Shown here: piece after piece, positions 54,201-63,641 of the stretch
How positions within the stretch are numbered: position 1 is the first letter of the stretch
Layout of the letters: each line of letters begins with the position of its first letter
Assembly (NCBI RefSeq): GCF_000247815.1
Contig: NC_021681.1
Coordinates: 9,298,321-9,362,320, forward strand
DNA length: 64,000 nt
Source of the DNA: Ficedula albicollis
Taxonomy: Eukaryota; Chordata; Aves; Passeriformes; Muscicapidae
Direction: 5' to 3'
Translations under genes and position numbers: made by a program
Notes under the pieces: model-generated
The model's database searches: none
Seen by the model: the letters and a program-made list of their open reading frames with translations, nothing else
What the model was told of the DNA's origin: nothing

Positions 54201-57200
54201 CTGTCTATCATCTGCAAGAGTTTGGGGTTAGAAAGTGCATTTTTGCCACGGATTATTGGTAATGTTTGAGATCTGTGGTGCTTGTGGCCATCGTGACTTG
54301 AAGCAGAATGCATCCTGCAATTGAAAGGTACCATTAAGAACAGAAAAAAAGAAAAAACTACTGTGCCTATTCAGAATTTTCCATGTCAGTTACTGCAGTG
54401 CTTCTCAATGGCTGAATTAAACAAAATGATGCAAAATTCTTCAGAGAAACAAAGATGAAGGAAGTCAGCGAGGTGGACAAAACAAACATATGCTGTGATT
54501 TCTTGAAATCACAGGGGACAAAACTTCCATTAAGCACTGGAAAAAAAAATTAGCTTAAATAACTGGCTGATGTTTAGAAAACTGCCTTTGGGTGAAGAAA
54601 AATTGAGGCAACTTCTGTTAGCTCAGAATATAAGACAAATATATCTTGTTCAAGAAAGAAATAATACAGTTTCTATGAGGTGAAAGAAAAATTATGACAA
54701 ACTGGCAATGACAGTAAAAATACATGTGTGCATATTCATATGTTTATTTAATCCTCTTTGATGCTGACAAACACATCATTAATTTATAATGAGACGCTTA
54801 CAACTAAAATACCAATTATTATTATTATTATAATTTTTGAAAGGATTTTATATTTGTAACTAGTGTAGAATTCAGGAAGATTTAACATATCAAAATTCAG
54901 GCAATTTTTAAAAATACACTTCCTGTTTATTTATTTTAAAAATGCAATTTTCATAAATTTACATGATAAAATTATTCTAGGACAGAATTACTCCCTGAAT
55001 AACTCTAACCAACAGCTCATAAGTCAAGCCAAAGAGACTCAACTTTTTTACAGTTTAAAGCTCTGGGGCCTCTGAGGTTTGTTACATGTTTTGTCAACCT
55101 TTTTTCAGTTAATGCTGAGACAGAGTATGAGGGCTGGAGGAGGACAGCCCAGGCTGAGGGTTTATAGTCAGAATTCAATGTGCCCTTACCATTGTGAGAG
55201 CAGCCCTGATGCCTGGCCAGAGGAGTTTGAGCCTTTAAGAGTTCCATTATTCTGGGTGGCCTGGACAAACTTAAAAGCAGCTGCAATTTTCCTGTTAAGA
55301 GAAAGAGAAAATAAGTGTTGATCTGTTATGAAATGTGACACTGATTTTGTCATGTCCCTGAAGAGTAAATGCAGGCCTGGCAAAACCTGTCGTGGAGCAA
55401 GAACTGGTTCATCTGGTGACCTTTAATTCTGACACCACATGACATACAGAGGAGTTCACAGCAGTGACATAAAATTAAAAATGAAACATCAGCTAAGACA
55501 AAGCGTGCATTCCACATTTCACAGCTGAACGTGATCTCACATTTTTTCAGGGAGGCAGGAGATTTTTTTATTTTATTGCTGTGAAACAATTATCTATGCC
55601 CATTAAAGCTGTTCTTTCCATGACATGGATGGAAATGCAGCGTTCAAAGTTCCATTGTTTGGCATATGCACAGAAATATGGTCAAGAATGGCGCAGTATT
55701 TTGGGCTATAAATGCAATAGTGGTTATCACACCACGGAATTAATCCTTTATAGTAGGTATGCACTCAGATATGCAGAACACCACAATAACATCATTTGCA
55801 TAACAGAAAAAATGAAGCATACATTGTCTTCAGTTCCACGAAGAGATTCTTTCAAGAGAAAGCTGATGTTAATCAGCTACTGTTAATCTAAGTCTAATAA
55901 ATGATGTAATATTTAAATACTGCAACACAGAGTCCGTAACTACAGAATTACCTGACAATATTGCGTTTTCCTAGATATCTGAAATTTTGCAGACAAACCC
56001 TGAAAGATAAAACAACACATTTTATGGCTATTAATGGCTTTGCACTTATGGAAAAAGTGCTGAATCTTACTGCCTCAATGACACCCATAGCATATGCACC
56101 TGCTAGTAAGCAAAAAGAATAGAGTGCAGCAGTTCCCAGCCTAGGGAACTACTACCACACGAGGTGTGGCAGCACTTTGCACACCCATGTTCTCTTCCTC
56201 CACAATTCAAGATTCCTGCCTGGTGAGATGTCAAAGACAAAAACCTGGCTGCAAAAGCACTGCTTCTTCATCAGCTAAAGGTAAAGAACTCACATTTCAA
56301 CAACAAGATGGTGAGGAAATTCCAAAACCAGCTCCCTGCTGGATTGTACAGTCATGCATAAATTGGATTGAGCAAACCACCCTGGGGATGTGAAAAGCAG
56401 GTCATCCTACATTATGTGACTTTTCTTATGCCTGGGAAGTTTTGAGAAGCTAAATATTTTTCTCAAGGGAAGAATAGAATCTCAACCCCAAATGTGAAAC
56501 TAATATGAAAATCTCTTTTAGGGAAGACCCAAAGCATTATGACCCTTGTTCGTAGAAGTTACAACATATTGGAGGATATGTATTTTATTAATAATGTCTC
56601 AATATGACTTGGGAAGACTAGAGCAAAATAATTTAAGATACAAGAGCTATTTCAGACTATTCTAATAGGTGGACAAACCCAAAGAGGAATTGTTTGCAGC
56701 CAGCACTTCAGAATATTCAACACAAAAATCAAACAACCAAAACAACAACAAAAAAAACCCAACTTACTCTAAAATGCTGAAAAAGTCTGTTATTTCTGAG
56801 AAGGGTGCTCGCAACCAGTAGGAAATCAGTGCATCTAAGGGGAGATATGAAAATACATTATGTATCCGTTACAGGGAATTAAACTTAGCCCAAAGCCTAT
56901 AAAATACACTGATAATTATTCTAATTTAATGTTCACGTGGATTCAGCACTCACAGTATTTTACAGCAACATAAATTAAGTAGTGAGTGCACAGTTTTTAC
57001 CTTCTGAAATAGTTTTCATAATGTGAAGGAAGCACATAAGAAGACTTCTAGTTTCAGCTTGATCCAGCTTGTCAAAACGAAGAGTTGACCCAATCAAAGA
57101 CAAAGGTCTCATGATCTGTTGAGGTGACAGCAAAGGGCCTCATTGAGTACAGTGATGGACTCCCACCTCTAGCAAGCGTTTTCAACATTTGCACATGTAC

Positions 57201-60200
57201 CTTTTCACACGTGTCAGTTCTCTCACTGTTTTTTTCATTGGTACTTGGGTTAGATTCAAGACTTGCTAAGGAAGCTCTGGAGTCAGCATGGTTTGCTGCA
57301 GAGATAGCTATTGATGAAAAGGCTGTAAATGAAAGTCATAGCAAACATGCTAAACTAAAACATTTATGGATACACAAAATTAACAAAAAAAATGGAGAAC
57401 TTAAAATGTGTCACATGCTGGATTGAGACAAGTGCTTTGAACTTCCAATAGCAATGCTATTGATGGGTATGTTTAGTACTGAAAACATGCAACAAGTCAA
57501 AGTACGATGATTCAGTTTGCCATTTCTCATGGCATTAAAATGGCCTGTTGCATTCTGTGAGAACTGACCTAAAGACACAAAACTCAGTGGAAAGATGCCT
57601 GAATTCATTTCCCTGAATTCTGAAATGGGGCTTGGAGGTAGTGAACAAAGTAAGTTATGTTTCTACTCTTCTGTTAAGTCTGGAAAAACTATGAATATTT
57701 GCCTCCATGAGACATTAGTTGTTTTCAGGAGAAACCTTAGAACTATTTTTAAGTCAGGCAGAGACTACAAGAATGAACTCAGGCAAAGGGATTTCTTAGA
57801 GCCTGAATACTGGCATCATTCCAAAGCAGGAGAGTAAGTGAAGCAGTGGAAGTAGAACAGCTTCACAAGAGAGAGTCAATTCAAAGACACCCAAAGGGAA
57901 GAGAAACATTGCATACCATGTTTCCCTAGACATGGTATAGAAAAAGTTAATGATATTCTCCATGAATTCTAAGCAGAAAGCACAATGGATTGAGATACAC
58001 ACAGATCTGCCTATGTGTGTTCAGTCTGTTGTTTGTACCTGCAATAGAGTTCAGAACATCTTTGGAAAAGGAGGTGTCCACAGAGTTTGCATGTTTCATT
58101 GCTGTCTGGCTCTGAAACCCTCCAGCTGTGCTCAGGTCATCCCTGGATCCCTGTATTTGACAGAAACAGAACCAGCTCCAGTGATATCACTCATAAATTG
58201 GATAATGACAGCACACCCAGGAGGCTTTTCTTAGAACCTGAGTTTGAGAACCTACTTTCAGTTATTTTGACAGAACAGCCTTAAAGGATCAAGGCTTGCC
58301 ATAATATGCTGAAAAGTTCCCTGCAATATGAGACTCTCATCATGGAAGCTGTAAAGGACTAGTCAAGTCTAACTAGTGTTTGTTCTGAAACATTAACACA
58401 GCACTGGGAAAGGAACATTAATTGCCATTAGCAATGCTCAAATGAAATGGGCTCATTTGCTGGAAGGAATGAAAGACAACAACCCTGTAGAAATCTGCTT
58501 CTAGTTTTTAAAGCAGTATGGTTATAACATATCTTCTGTGAAACAAACATATTCCTCCAGAAGTGCAGTTTATACAGACATTTTCCGTGGCAGTAAAGTT
58601 GTTTTATGATATTTCTGTACCACTCTCTATGAAACATATTCCTCCAGAAGTGCAGTTTATACAGACATTTTCCGTGGCAGTAAAGTTGTTTTATGATATT
58701 TCTGTACCACTTTGGTCCTTCAGTTATTTGTATGCATTCATTCCCTCTGCCTCCTGGTGTAGCTCATGGTCCCTCAGTTATATTGTACCACCTTTGGGTA
58801 CACCAAGTGATCAGACATTTTCCGTGGCAGTAAAGTTGTTTTATGATATTTCTGTACCACTTTCATCCTTCAGTTATTTGTATGCATTCATTCCCCTCTG
58901 CCTCATGGTGTAGCTCATGGTCCCTCAGTTGTATTGTACCACCTTTGGGTACACCAAGTGATCCTGCAAAGACTCTGTGGGCAATGGGAGGTTTTCTTTA
59001 ACCACTGTGTCCCAGCCTCCTGCCCTGAGGACATGTCCTCACACCCCAGCCTGTGGCAGAGGTACTGGACACACTGTCTGCGGCTCTGAATCTCTGACCC
59101 TGAATTTCCAGCCCTGGGATAGCAGTGTCCTGGGTCTGTTCCAGATCCCCATTCTGTTCCTTGACAGTACAGACCCCCAGGGCTCTGCAGGTGCTCTGCA
59201 AACTGAGACCTTCCAAATCAAACTTTGCAGATGCAAATATTTCAGTAATTTCAAAACTATATTCTGCTACCTAATTGGTGACCAGCATAAACTTGGACCT
59301 CTTCCCACTGGGTCAGACTGGCTCACTTTGCTCATTTCAGTGCTCCAAAAAAATCACACAGAATTACCTGATTGGAAGTATTGATATTGAAGAGGAACAT
59401 ATCTTTCATGTAAATCCTTGGCATATTGTCCAAAAGCATCCCATAGAGTGGCATATACAGGTTTGCAATTTGTGCTTGTTTGGCCTAAAAATAAAAGATA
59501 CAATATAATCCTCAAGAAACTAAGAAATACATACCAGTGGCTAAGGAAGTTTCATGCATGTTTAGTTAGTCATGTACTGTAGGAACAAGCAAATGAAATA
59601 GAACAAACAATTTCTTTACCGGCTCTGCGTATCGATCATCAAAGGAATGCTTGGCCATCAAGTTTTTAAGCACAGCCAAAGCCAAGTGCCTGATATCCTG
59701 GTCTTCTTGCAAGGCAAAGCCAACCTCCCTCAGCAGGACTCCAATTAGGAAATGCTTACGGCAAAACTCATTAGTCAGTGTGTACTCTGGAATGTCTTGG
59801 AATAGAATGGACAAGAATGATTAAATTAATATTTAGGTTACATACATCCTCCCCCCACCCCTTCAATTGCCAAATGTTCAATCCATTGTTAAACCTCAGT
59901 TTCCTGGTCTGCCTCGTGCTGCTCCTTCAATTCTCAGAATGAACTAATCTAATATTATTATCTCTTGAAATCATACAGCTTTTACTATTCAGTAATAAGA
60001 GATGATTTATAGACATGCTCCCACATGAGAATCTCAACCACTTGCTCATCAGACTATTAACTTATTGGAGGTACAAAGTCCAAATTGTTGTTCTCATATC
60101 CTAAGCTAGAAGAGTTCTAAAACAAAGAGCAATTCCACCTCTGAAAATGATAAATAATTTTTGTCTAAGATTTGCCACAATGCAGTGGCCAAAGTCAAAT

Positions 60201-63200
60201 TCTGCTCACTCATGCAGTCATATTGCTCATACCTGATGTTCGATATTCCTGTGTTGATTCTGAAGGCGTCACAGTGTCTTCATTTTTTACAAACATAAGA
60301 AAATGGGCAAAAAAAATGAACTTTTTAATTATTTGTAAAAAAATATTTTGCTTTTAAAAAAAATTGACTCAAATTTGAACTAAAACAACTTCTAGCCCTG
60401 AGTGTCAAAACTGAACTCATTTTTTGATGCTGAAGACTGAGGCACAAAGAAGACAAGAGCCCATTGTTTGAGCTGTACCAGTTGAAATCCTTTCCTAGTT
60501 CACCACTTCCCAAGGCTACTGCAGTAGCCTTACTGATTTTGTAAATCTGTCATCACAAAAATTCCAGTTAAAAGTTCCAGTGAGAAAGCTTCCACCTCCC
60601 ACCCCCTAACTGAGCAGCCAGAGGTGGAATTTATGTTGAGGCATACTGAAATTAGGTTATTTTTATCACACTGCTTAAGTTCCACACCTGAAAAGCTCTT
60701 TGGGGCTTCTGAGCCTGATGTACAGACATGGCTCTTGAGAGAGTTATTTATTATCTGCTCTTTGAACCTCCCAACAATTCACTGAAATCCCCCTGCGGGG
60801 GCCTTACCAGGAATGTTTGAAGACCGTATGGGCAGGCACAGAGGGATAAAGTGCTCATGGTGACAGACTTCTTGGAGAAAGTCAAATTTGAACTGGTGTA
60901 AAGTCTGAAAATCCCAACAGGCAATGGTTCAGTTCACATTAAAACATGGAAAATGGTGAGACACAGCTCCACTACTACTTATCTCTACATCAAACTTCAC
61001 ACTCACATCCAACAACAAAACCTTAGAGCTTGTTATGCCAAGCTGTACAAACAATAAACCTGTGGTTTTCATCTCTGTTATCAAAATAATTTGTCACAGA
61101 CAAACAAGCTGTTTGGATTTGTGAACTATGATTTTTCATTGAAGATATAGTGATAAACCTAAGCTTGATCCAAACCAAATATCCTTAAAGCTACACTGGG
61201 TCTTTTGATGACATACTAGAGCATTGAATCATAGTGAAGTATCTTCTCCAGTCTACAGAAATTTTGATCCATCATAGTTATTATTACTTTTTAAAATTTT
61301 TTTATAAAGTTTCAGCCATACAGATCACACCTAGCGCTTACTGACAGAAGTAAAAACTTCCTCTGTTGATGCCAATGAGTTCCACCTCCAAGGGATTTGG
61401 GTAGTATATAGTTTTGGTGTTATTTCTTTAATATCTCCTTTCAAAGAAGCCATCCAGAAAATTTGTGGAGCCTTGCACCTACCTCAAGAATTCATCATTC
61501 CTTCTGTAATGATGTGACATTGAGATATAAAGATAATACACCATTTGCAGCAGCACATTTTTATTTCCATCATCACATCTCACTGTGCTCAGTGGCCAAG
61601 CAGTCAATCTCAGTCATTCAGCAGCAGGGTTACTGTGCCCTGATGCTCAAAAGCACTTGTACAAGTCTTTTCATTTGCACTAAAATTGAATTGTAGCATT
61701 TCTGCTGCCACCATCAGGCTGGGATACCTAGAACATGCACTTTTCTGAGTCTACCAAGTAGGGGATGGCAGGGAATTTCCCCCTATAATTTTTTTATTGC
61801 ACTCTAGTACCTCTTCAGGAATACAGCATGTTAGCTGGACATGCTAATGGCAAATAAAGAAGTGAAACATCTGAAATGTGTTTCCCAAGAGGAACTGTGA
61901 CATTTTGAGGGAACACAGCAATGAACTGATTTCTAATGAGGTATTTCAACTTCTGAATAATGTTTCTCAAAACAATATTTAAATGTCAAAATATGGAATA
62001 CCATAAGGGATATCTCTGTGGAACAGAAATTATGTTGCTTCATCCAGAATTGCAATAAATTCAAACTGCACTGCTACAGACTGATACACCCACAAGATAC
62101 TCAGGCAACAACAAACACTGTTAAATTTTCTGAAAAGTCAGGTCAGACTGCAGTATCTTTTTGTTTGATACATAAATAATCTCAATTAAAGAGGCAAAAA
62201 ACACACAAAAAGAAATCTTGCAGCACATTTAGAAGACTGACTCTTGCTTAGGATTGGACTGAAATGAAAATGATGCAAGGCCTCTCTCTCCTTGAGGTCA
62301 GAAATCTCTGATTTTATTTTCTGACTATTGTTTCCAAGCGCCACAAATCCTGCTCCAGCTGCACATCTGCCACAACTCCACGGTGAATCCACTCCCACAC
62401 GCTGGCAGATGGATCTGGAGGGGATGCTGGCACTGTTCACACACTCACTGCCAAGAAGGTGCTAAGTACTGCTCTGCACACTGATTAATCTCAGGCTTTT
62501 CCACTGACCATTAATGGGCTTTTTTAATTAAACATCTGTTTCTCTGGTTGAATGTATTTAGGGAAGTTTGAAATGTAGAAACAGTTTTCAGATTGCATAA
62601 TACTATTTACAGAATTACAGACTTCAGGCTATGACATTAATAACTGAGAGACCATTCAACAGCTGTTCCAGAGATTAGGTCAAAGACCTGAGTCCAGAAT
62701 GAAGTTGGTTTTAGTAAAAAGCAAAGCAGACCTGGAGTAATCTCATTCTTTAGCTACACATGCACATATTACCAGTAAAGAATGAATTATAAAAAGTTAA
62801 TGGACAAAAGCTTTGTGAGATTTTTGGGGAAAGATGAATCATTCAAAGTTTATATCTTGACTGCATTGTGTTACTATATATATATACTCATAAACTCTGG
62901 CATGGAAGAGAAAAAGCCTGTGACTCATCCTGGTGGATGAAGAGCAAAGGAGTCATGCTGAAAAATTCAGGGACCTCTCACTGTTTTAAATTTATTGTTC
63001 AAAATCTATCAGTGACTGCTGCAGGTATTACAGAAGAAATTCAGGCTGCAGGGAATTTTCTTCATAGCCAGCACAGACTAATTTGGAGCAGATTTGCCTT
63101 CTTGCATTATCAATGAGGTAAGAGCACGGCATTCACACAAAGTAAAGATGTTACAGTCTTACTTGAGTTTACACAATGATAACTTTTTCATATGCTCTTA

Positions 63201-63641
63201 TTTTATACTCCTCAAAGAAAATTACTGCCAACTTCTGATGATACTTACAGACAAGTGTACTTTCAAAGAATTAAAGCTTAAATTTGGTCTCTTGGATTTT
63301 TTGGTCTGAGCAGTGCAGAGTCTGGTCTTGCAGGTCTCACTGAATAGTTGTTTGAACACGGCTATTTACTCCCAGAGAAGGGGACACATGGATTAAACCC
63401 AGGAGGATTTAACGTATATTTACTCTAAATATTTTCACTGACTTGAGTTCTGAGCCTGGTGAAATCATGGATTCATAAATAGTTTCAATATAAAAAATAC
63501 TCTGCTAGTCAGTCACTTTAGAATAAACAGACACAAACAAATAAATCACAGCCATACCTTGCTATCTCCAGTTCCAAACATACTTATATAGTTGTTGACC
63601 ATCCTGAACACAAATCCACGATCCATAAATGTAAAACAGCG
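30104..63641 (-). CDS. DOCK10: Dedicator of cytokinesis 10, C-terminal 1,117 residues (5' partial)
   Basis: Twenty-eight minus-strand exons join into 3,354 bases with no break when one copy of the duplicated exon is used. The product is a zizimin (DOCK-D) guanine-nucleotide exchange factor for Cdc42/Rac, acting at membranes and the actin cytoskeleton. The first part here (about 63.6-50 kb) is the helical ARM-like region with the linker. The DHR-2 domain runs from about 48.6 kb ([20 protein letters not shown]) to the end, and includes the nucleotide-sensor loop [16 protein letters not shown] at 34.0 kb. Assignment to DOCK10 rather than DOCK9 or DOCK11 rests on [42 protein letters not shown] and [14 protein letters not shown], which differ in those paralogues as I recall them. 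The N-terminal PH and DHR-1 domains lie right of the window. Odd points: one exon is tandemly duplicated, and several introns carry tandem duplications. Confidence 0.95.
30246..30322. repeat. 38-bp tandem duplication beside the last DOCK10 acceptor
   Basis: The segment agaaagaaacagtgacagag recurs 38 bp later. It lies 20-100 bp upstream (transcript sense) of the terminal exon acceptor, where the branch point is expected. Confidence 0.85.
30787..30914. repeat. 64-bp tandem duplication
   Basis: Units 30787-30850 and 30851-30914 share ctataaaagcagactgaaag and the following bases with few differences. Intronic in DOCK10. Confidence 0.92.
30915..33424. other. Last DOCK10 intron, no further gene seen
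   Basis: It contains a poly-A tract at about 33236-33254 and AT-rich unique sequence. No coding exon is supported. Confidence 0.5.
33425..33563 (-). CDS. DOCK10: DOCK10 exon (139 bp), end of DHR-2
   Basis: Encodes [40 protein letters not shown] and VVMNEQ, the closing helices of lobe C. Acceptor ttggtgcttgcag, donor CAG|gtcaga. Confidence 0.96.
33773..33905. repeat. 66-bp tandem duplication in a DOCK10 intron
   Basis: The stretch gataggggaaatgcagatgt at 33780 recurs at 33846 with one base change (ttggc/tcggc) downstream. It lies about 60 bp from the 33967-34067 exon. Confidence 0.92.
33967..34067 (-). CDS. DOCK10: DOCK10 exon (101 bp), nucleotide-sensor loop
   Basis: Opens [20 protein letters not shown] and continues [13 protein letters not shown]. 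In DOCK9 structures the Val of VNAGP in the alpha-10 insert is the nucleotide sensor that expels magnesium, and it is present here. Acceptor ttttttacccag, donor TCAG|gtaaac. Confidence 0.96.
34532..34722 (-). CDS. DOCK10: DOCK10 exon (191 bp), DHR-2 lobe B/C
   Basis: Encodes [40 protein letters not shown] and [13 protein letters not shown]. The acceptor is tctcgagtag (34723-34724); a nearer AG breaks the frame. Donor AAG|gtaatg. Confidence 0.95.
35155..35722 (+). mobile_element. Solo LTR of an avian endogenous retrovirus (568 bp)
   Basis: Begins TGTGCTGGTGTTGGCTGGGA and ends GGTTAAACCAGGACA, with TG...CA ends and flanks ttcac/ctcac that look like a 5-bp target-site duplication with one mismatch. 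Internal landmarks include ctgctcctcaccccac, ggggacacagccaggacagc, a polyadenylation-like attaaactgtctttatctca and a TATA-like catatagaac upstream. There is no internal viral coding region, so it is a recombined solo LTR. The family is recalled as common in songbirds; exact family not assigned. Confidence 0.85.
36337..36603. repeat. Nested tandem triplication (55-bp and 105-bp steps)
   Basis: The segment ggaaaataatgtttccttta occurs at 36341, 36396 and 36501. The second and third copies also share a longer tail (gtcatcaaattcccactgaa). Confidence 0.9.
37587..37797 (-). CDS. DOCK10: DOCK10 exon (211 bp), DHR-2 lobe B
   Basis: Encodes [40 protein letters not shown] and [19 protein letters not shown]. 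It is markedly GC- and CpG-rich compared with the other DOCK10 exons. Acceptor ctgtaccacag, donor ACCA|gtaggt. Confidence 0.96.
38048..38174. repeat. 59/66-bp tandem duplication next to a DOCK10 donor
   Basis: The segment atctgcctgctcctcttgca recurs 59 bp later, and the tail tcagttctctccctggtgca recurs 66 bp later, so the copies differ by a 7-bp indel. The block ends 8 bp from the exon 38183-38329 donor. Confidence 0.9.
38183..38329 (-). CDS. DOCK10: DOCK10 exon (147 bp), DHR-2 lobe B
   Basis: Phase 0, 49 codons: [40 protein letters not shown] and VKIIQDSNK. Acceptor cattccaaacag, donor AAG|gtatga. A tandem duplication lies just past the donor. Confidence 0.96.
38340..41858. other. DOCK10 intron, no other gene seen
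   Basis: Ordinary intronic sequence with no supported exon, transposon or RNA gene. Confidence 0.5.
41859..41972 (-). CDS. DOCK10: DOCK10 exon (114 bp), DHR-2
   Basis: Phase 0, 38 codons: [20 protein letters not shown] then [18 protein letters not shown]. The YYRVAFYGQ strand is a DHR-2 hallmark. Acceptor tttgtcctgcag, donor CAG|gtaact. Confidence 0.96.
42810..42932 (-). CDS. DOCK10: DOCK10 exon (123 bp)
   Basis: Phase 0, 41 codons: [20 protein letters not shown] then [21 protein letters not shown]. The tandem duplication breakpoint falls inside this exon: its first 10 coding bases and acceptor are also present at 44169-44185, as an orphan fragment. Confidence 0.95.
43400..43506 (-). CDS. 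DOCK10: DOCK10 exon (107 bp), first genomic copy
   Basis: Encodes [20 protein letters not shown] then [15 protein letters not shown] in DHR-2 lobe A. Acceptor gcacttcaag, donor GAG|gtcagc. It is the copy nearest the following exon, so it is taken here as the default. Confidence 0.92.
44646..44752 (-). CDS. DOCK10: DOCK10 exon, second genomic copy of the 107-bp exon
   Basis: It encodes the same residues as the copy at 43400-43506, from [12 protein letters not shown] to DTPYNE, with one synonymous change (GAC for GAT), and keeps both splice sites. It lies 1,246 bp away within a tandem duplication. The exon enters in phase 1 and leaves in phase 0, so using both copies would give a TGA about ten codons into the second. 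At most one can be used per transcript. Confidence 0.85.
45967..46305. repeat. Imperfect short tandem copies in a DOCK10 intron
   Basis: The segment ctcaaaactattgctcttca occurs at about 45975 and 46167, with a variant at about 46017. Parts of the following 140 bp are also repeated. Confidence 0.85.
46306..47159. repeat. 427-bp tandem duplication in a DOCK10 intron
   Basis: Unit 46306-46732 is repeated at 46733-47159. I noticed one substitution (tacgg/tatgg). It ends 98 bp from the cassette exon. Confidence 0.95.
47258..47356 (-). CDS. DOCK10: DOCK10 cassette exon (99 bp, phases 1 to 1)
   Basis: Encodes [20 protein letters not shown] and [12 protein letters not shown], an insert in DHR-2 lobe A that I recall from the longer DOCK10 form. 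Both phases are 1, so skipping keeps frame. Acceptor caatatcatag, donor GGAA|gtgagt. Confidence 0.88.
47665..47722 (-). CDS. DOCK10: DOCK10 exon (58 bp)
   Basis: Encodes [19 protein letters not shown] plus one base. Acceptor tctcgttacag, donor AAAG|gtaaga. The phase 1 end can splice to either the cassette exon or the next constitutive exon. Confidence 0.95.
48396..48611 (-). CDS. DOCK10: DOCK10 exon (216 bp), start of DHR-2 lobe A
   Basis: Phase 0, 72 codons. Contains [40 protein letters not shown] and [10 protein letters not shown], the first helices of the DHR-2 dimerisation lobe. Acceptor ttatctttcccaaag, donor GAG|gtaatg. Confidence 0.96.
49967..50077 (-). CDS. DOCK10: DOCK10 exon (111 bp)
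   Basis: Phase 0, 37 codons: [20 protein letters not shown] and [17 protein letters not shown]. Acceptor tcccctgtgcag, donor AAA|gtaaga. Leads into the DHR-2 domain. Confidence 0.95.
50295..50538. repeat. 122-bp tandem duplication in a DOCK10 intron
   Basis: Unit 50295-50416 repeats at 50417-50538 with a single visible change (caggttctg/cagattctg). Confidence 0.93.
50729..50911 (-). CDS. DOCK10: DOCK10 exon (183 bp)
   Basis: Phase 0, 61 codons, beginning [20 protein letters not shown], then [20 protein letters not shown] and ending SIVRSHLQ. Acceptor ttttttttctatag. Confidence 0.95.
52416..52553 (-). CDS. DOCK10: DOCK10 exon (138 bp)
   Basis: Phase 0, 46 codons, [20 protein letters not shown] then [20 protein letters not shown]. 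Acceptor gaacttttcag, donor AAG|gtaact. Confidence 0.95.
52789..52948. repeat. 80-bp tandem duplication
   Basis: The unit starting caccaaaatgtaaaaggagc at 52789 recurs at 52869 with two substitutions. It directly abuts the 350-bp duplication. Confidence 0.92.
52948..53647. repeat. 350-bp tandem duplication in a DOCK10 intron
   Basis: Unit 52948-53297 repeats at 53298-53647 with about four visible substitutions (gtcag/ggcag, gataa/gacaa, ggaaa/ggaca, near the edge ctg/ccc). It ends 40 bp from the exon 53688-53800 donor. Confidence 0.95.
53688..53800 (-). CDS. DOCK10: DOCK10 exon (113 bp)
   Basis: Encodes [20 protein letters not shown] and [17 protein letters not shown]. Acceptor ttaatgctgcag, donor CAG|gtatgt. 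Confidence 0.93.
54190..54314 (-). CDS. DOCK10: DOCK10 exon (125 bp)
   Basis: Encodes [20 protein letters not shown] then [20 protein letters not shown]. His-rich polar stretch, then the conserved [14 protein letters not shown] block. Donor GCAA|gtaagt. Confidence 0.95.
55190..55291 (-). CDS. DOCK10: DOCK10 exon (102 bp)
   Basis: Encodes [20 protein letters not shown] and [13 protein letters not shown], ending in a split Trp codon (TG|G). Acceptor tctcttaacag, donor AATG|gtaagg. Confidence 0.94.
55952..55999 (-). CDS. DOCK10: DOCK10 small exon (48 bp)
   Basis: Encodes [15 protein letters not shown] between split codons. The acceptor tttatctttcag at 56000 is chosen over an internal tttcag, because only it restores the conserved VCLQNF block. 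Confidence 0.92.
56768..56834 (-). CDS. DOCK10: DOCK10 exon (67 bp)
   Basis: Encodes (D)[20 protein letters not shown] then L. Both phases fit the neighbours (G|AT upstream, GA|G downstream). Acceptor atctccccttag. Confidence 0.92.
57001..57115 (-). CDS. DOCK10: DOCK10 exon (115 bp)
   Basis: Encodes [20 protein letters not shown] then [18 protein letters not shown]. Helical segment resuming the ARM-like fold after the linker. Acceptor cctcaacag, donor GAAG|gtaaaa. Confidence 0.94.
57201..57295 (-). CDS. DOCK10: DOCK10 exon (95 bp), Ser-rich linker
   Basis: Encodes [20 protein letters not shown] and [11 protein letters not shown]. Polar, Ser/Thr-rich and likely phosphorylated, as in other zizimins (an inference). 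Donor AAG|gtacat. Confidence 0.9.
58039..58150 (-). CDS. DOCK10: DOCK10 exon (112 bp), linker
   Basis: Encodes [20 protein letters not shown] and [17 protein letters not shown] in the Ser-rich, probably disordered linker. Acceptor gtcaaatacag, donor GCAG|gtacaa, which pairs with the next exon to give an Ala codon. Confidence 0.85.
58545..58963. repeat. Two linked tandem duplications (87 bp and 150 bp)
   Basis: The segment attcctccagaagtgcagtt recurs at an 87-bp offset, and cagacattttccgtggcagt recurs again at a 150-bp offset with a different tail. The core is therefore present three times. Confidence 0.92.
59368..59484 (-). CDS. DOCK10: DOCK10 exon (117 bp)
   Basis: Phase 0, 39 codons, beginning [20 protein letters not shown] and ending NINTSNQ. 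Acceptor tttatttttag, donor CAG|gtaatt. Strongly conserved [10 protein letters not shown] block of DOCK-C/D proteins. Confidence 0.95.
59620..59795 (-). CDS. DOCK10: DOCK10 exon (176 bp)
   Basis: Encodes [20 protein letters not shown], then [20 protein letters not shown], then [11 protein letters not shown]. The DRYAEP end differs slightly from the DRYREP I recall in mammals. Donor CCG|gtaaag. Confidence 0.95.
60233..60277 (-). CDS. DOCK10: DOCK10 small exon (45 bp)
   Basis: Encodes (D)[14 protein letters not shown], phases 1 to 1, so it could be skipped without frame loss. The acceptor tract (tttgtaaaaaatgaag) is weak. Support comes from the PSESTQE block of DOCK10 and from exact phase fit. 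Confidence 0.85.
60808..60904 (-). CDS. DOCK10: DOCK10 exon (97 bp)
   Basis: Encodes [20 protein letters not shown] then [12 protein letters not shown]. The acceptor gggattttcag is preferred over a second AG 12 bp inside, because paralogues keep a TL-Q-FKFDF block. Donor CCTG|gtaagg. Confidence 0.93.
60910..63550. other. DOCK10 intron, no other gene seen
   Basis: No supported exon. It holds a short TA microsatellite at about 62873-62886. Nothing else is recognised. Confidence 0.5.
63558..63641 (-). CDS. DOCK10: DOCK10 exon (84 bp), ARM-like region
   Basis: Phase 0 to 0. Encodes [20 protein letters not shown] and ends GTGDSK. Acceptor ccctttcttag, donor AAG|gtatgg. First DOCK10 exon seen; no further one is recognised between here and 64000. 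Confidence 0.93.

Noticed and set aside
30104..63641. Assignment of the minus-strand gene to DOCK9 or DOCK11
   Set aside because: Diagnostic blocks ([34 protein letters not shown], the [10 protein letters not shown] insert) differ from the DOCK9 and DOCK11 sequences as I recall them and fit DOCK10.
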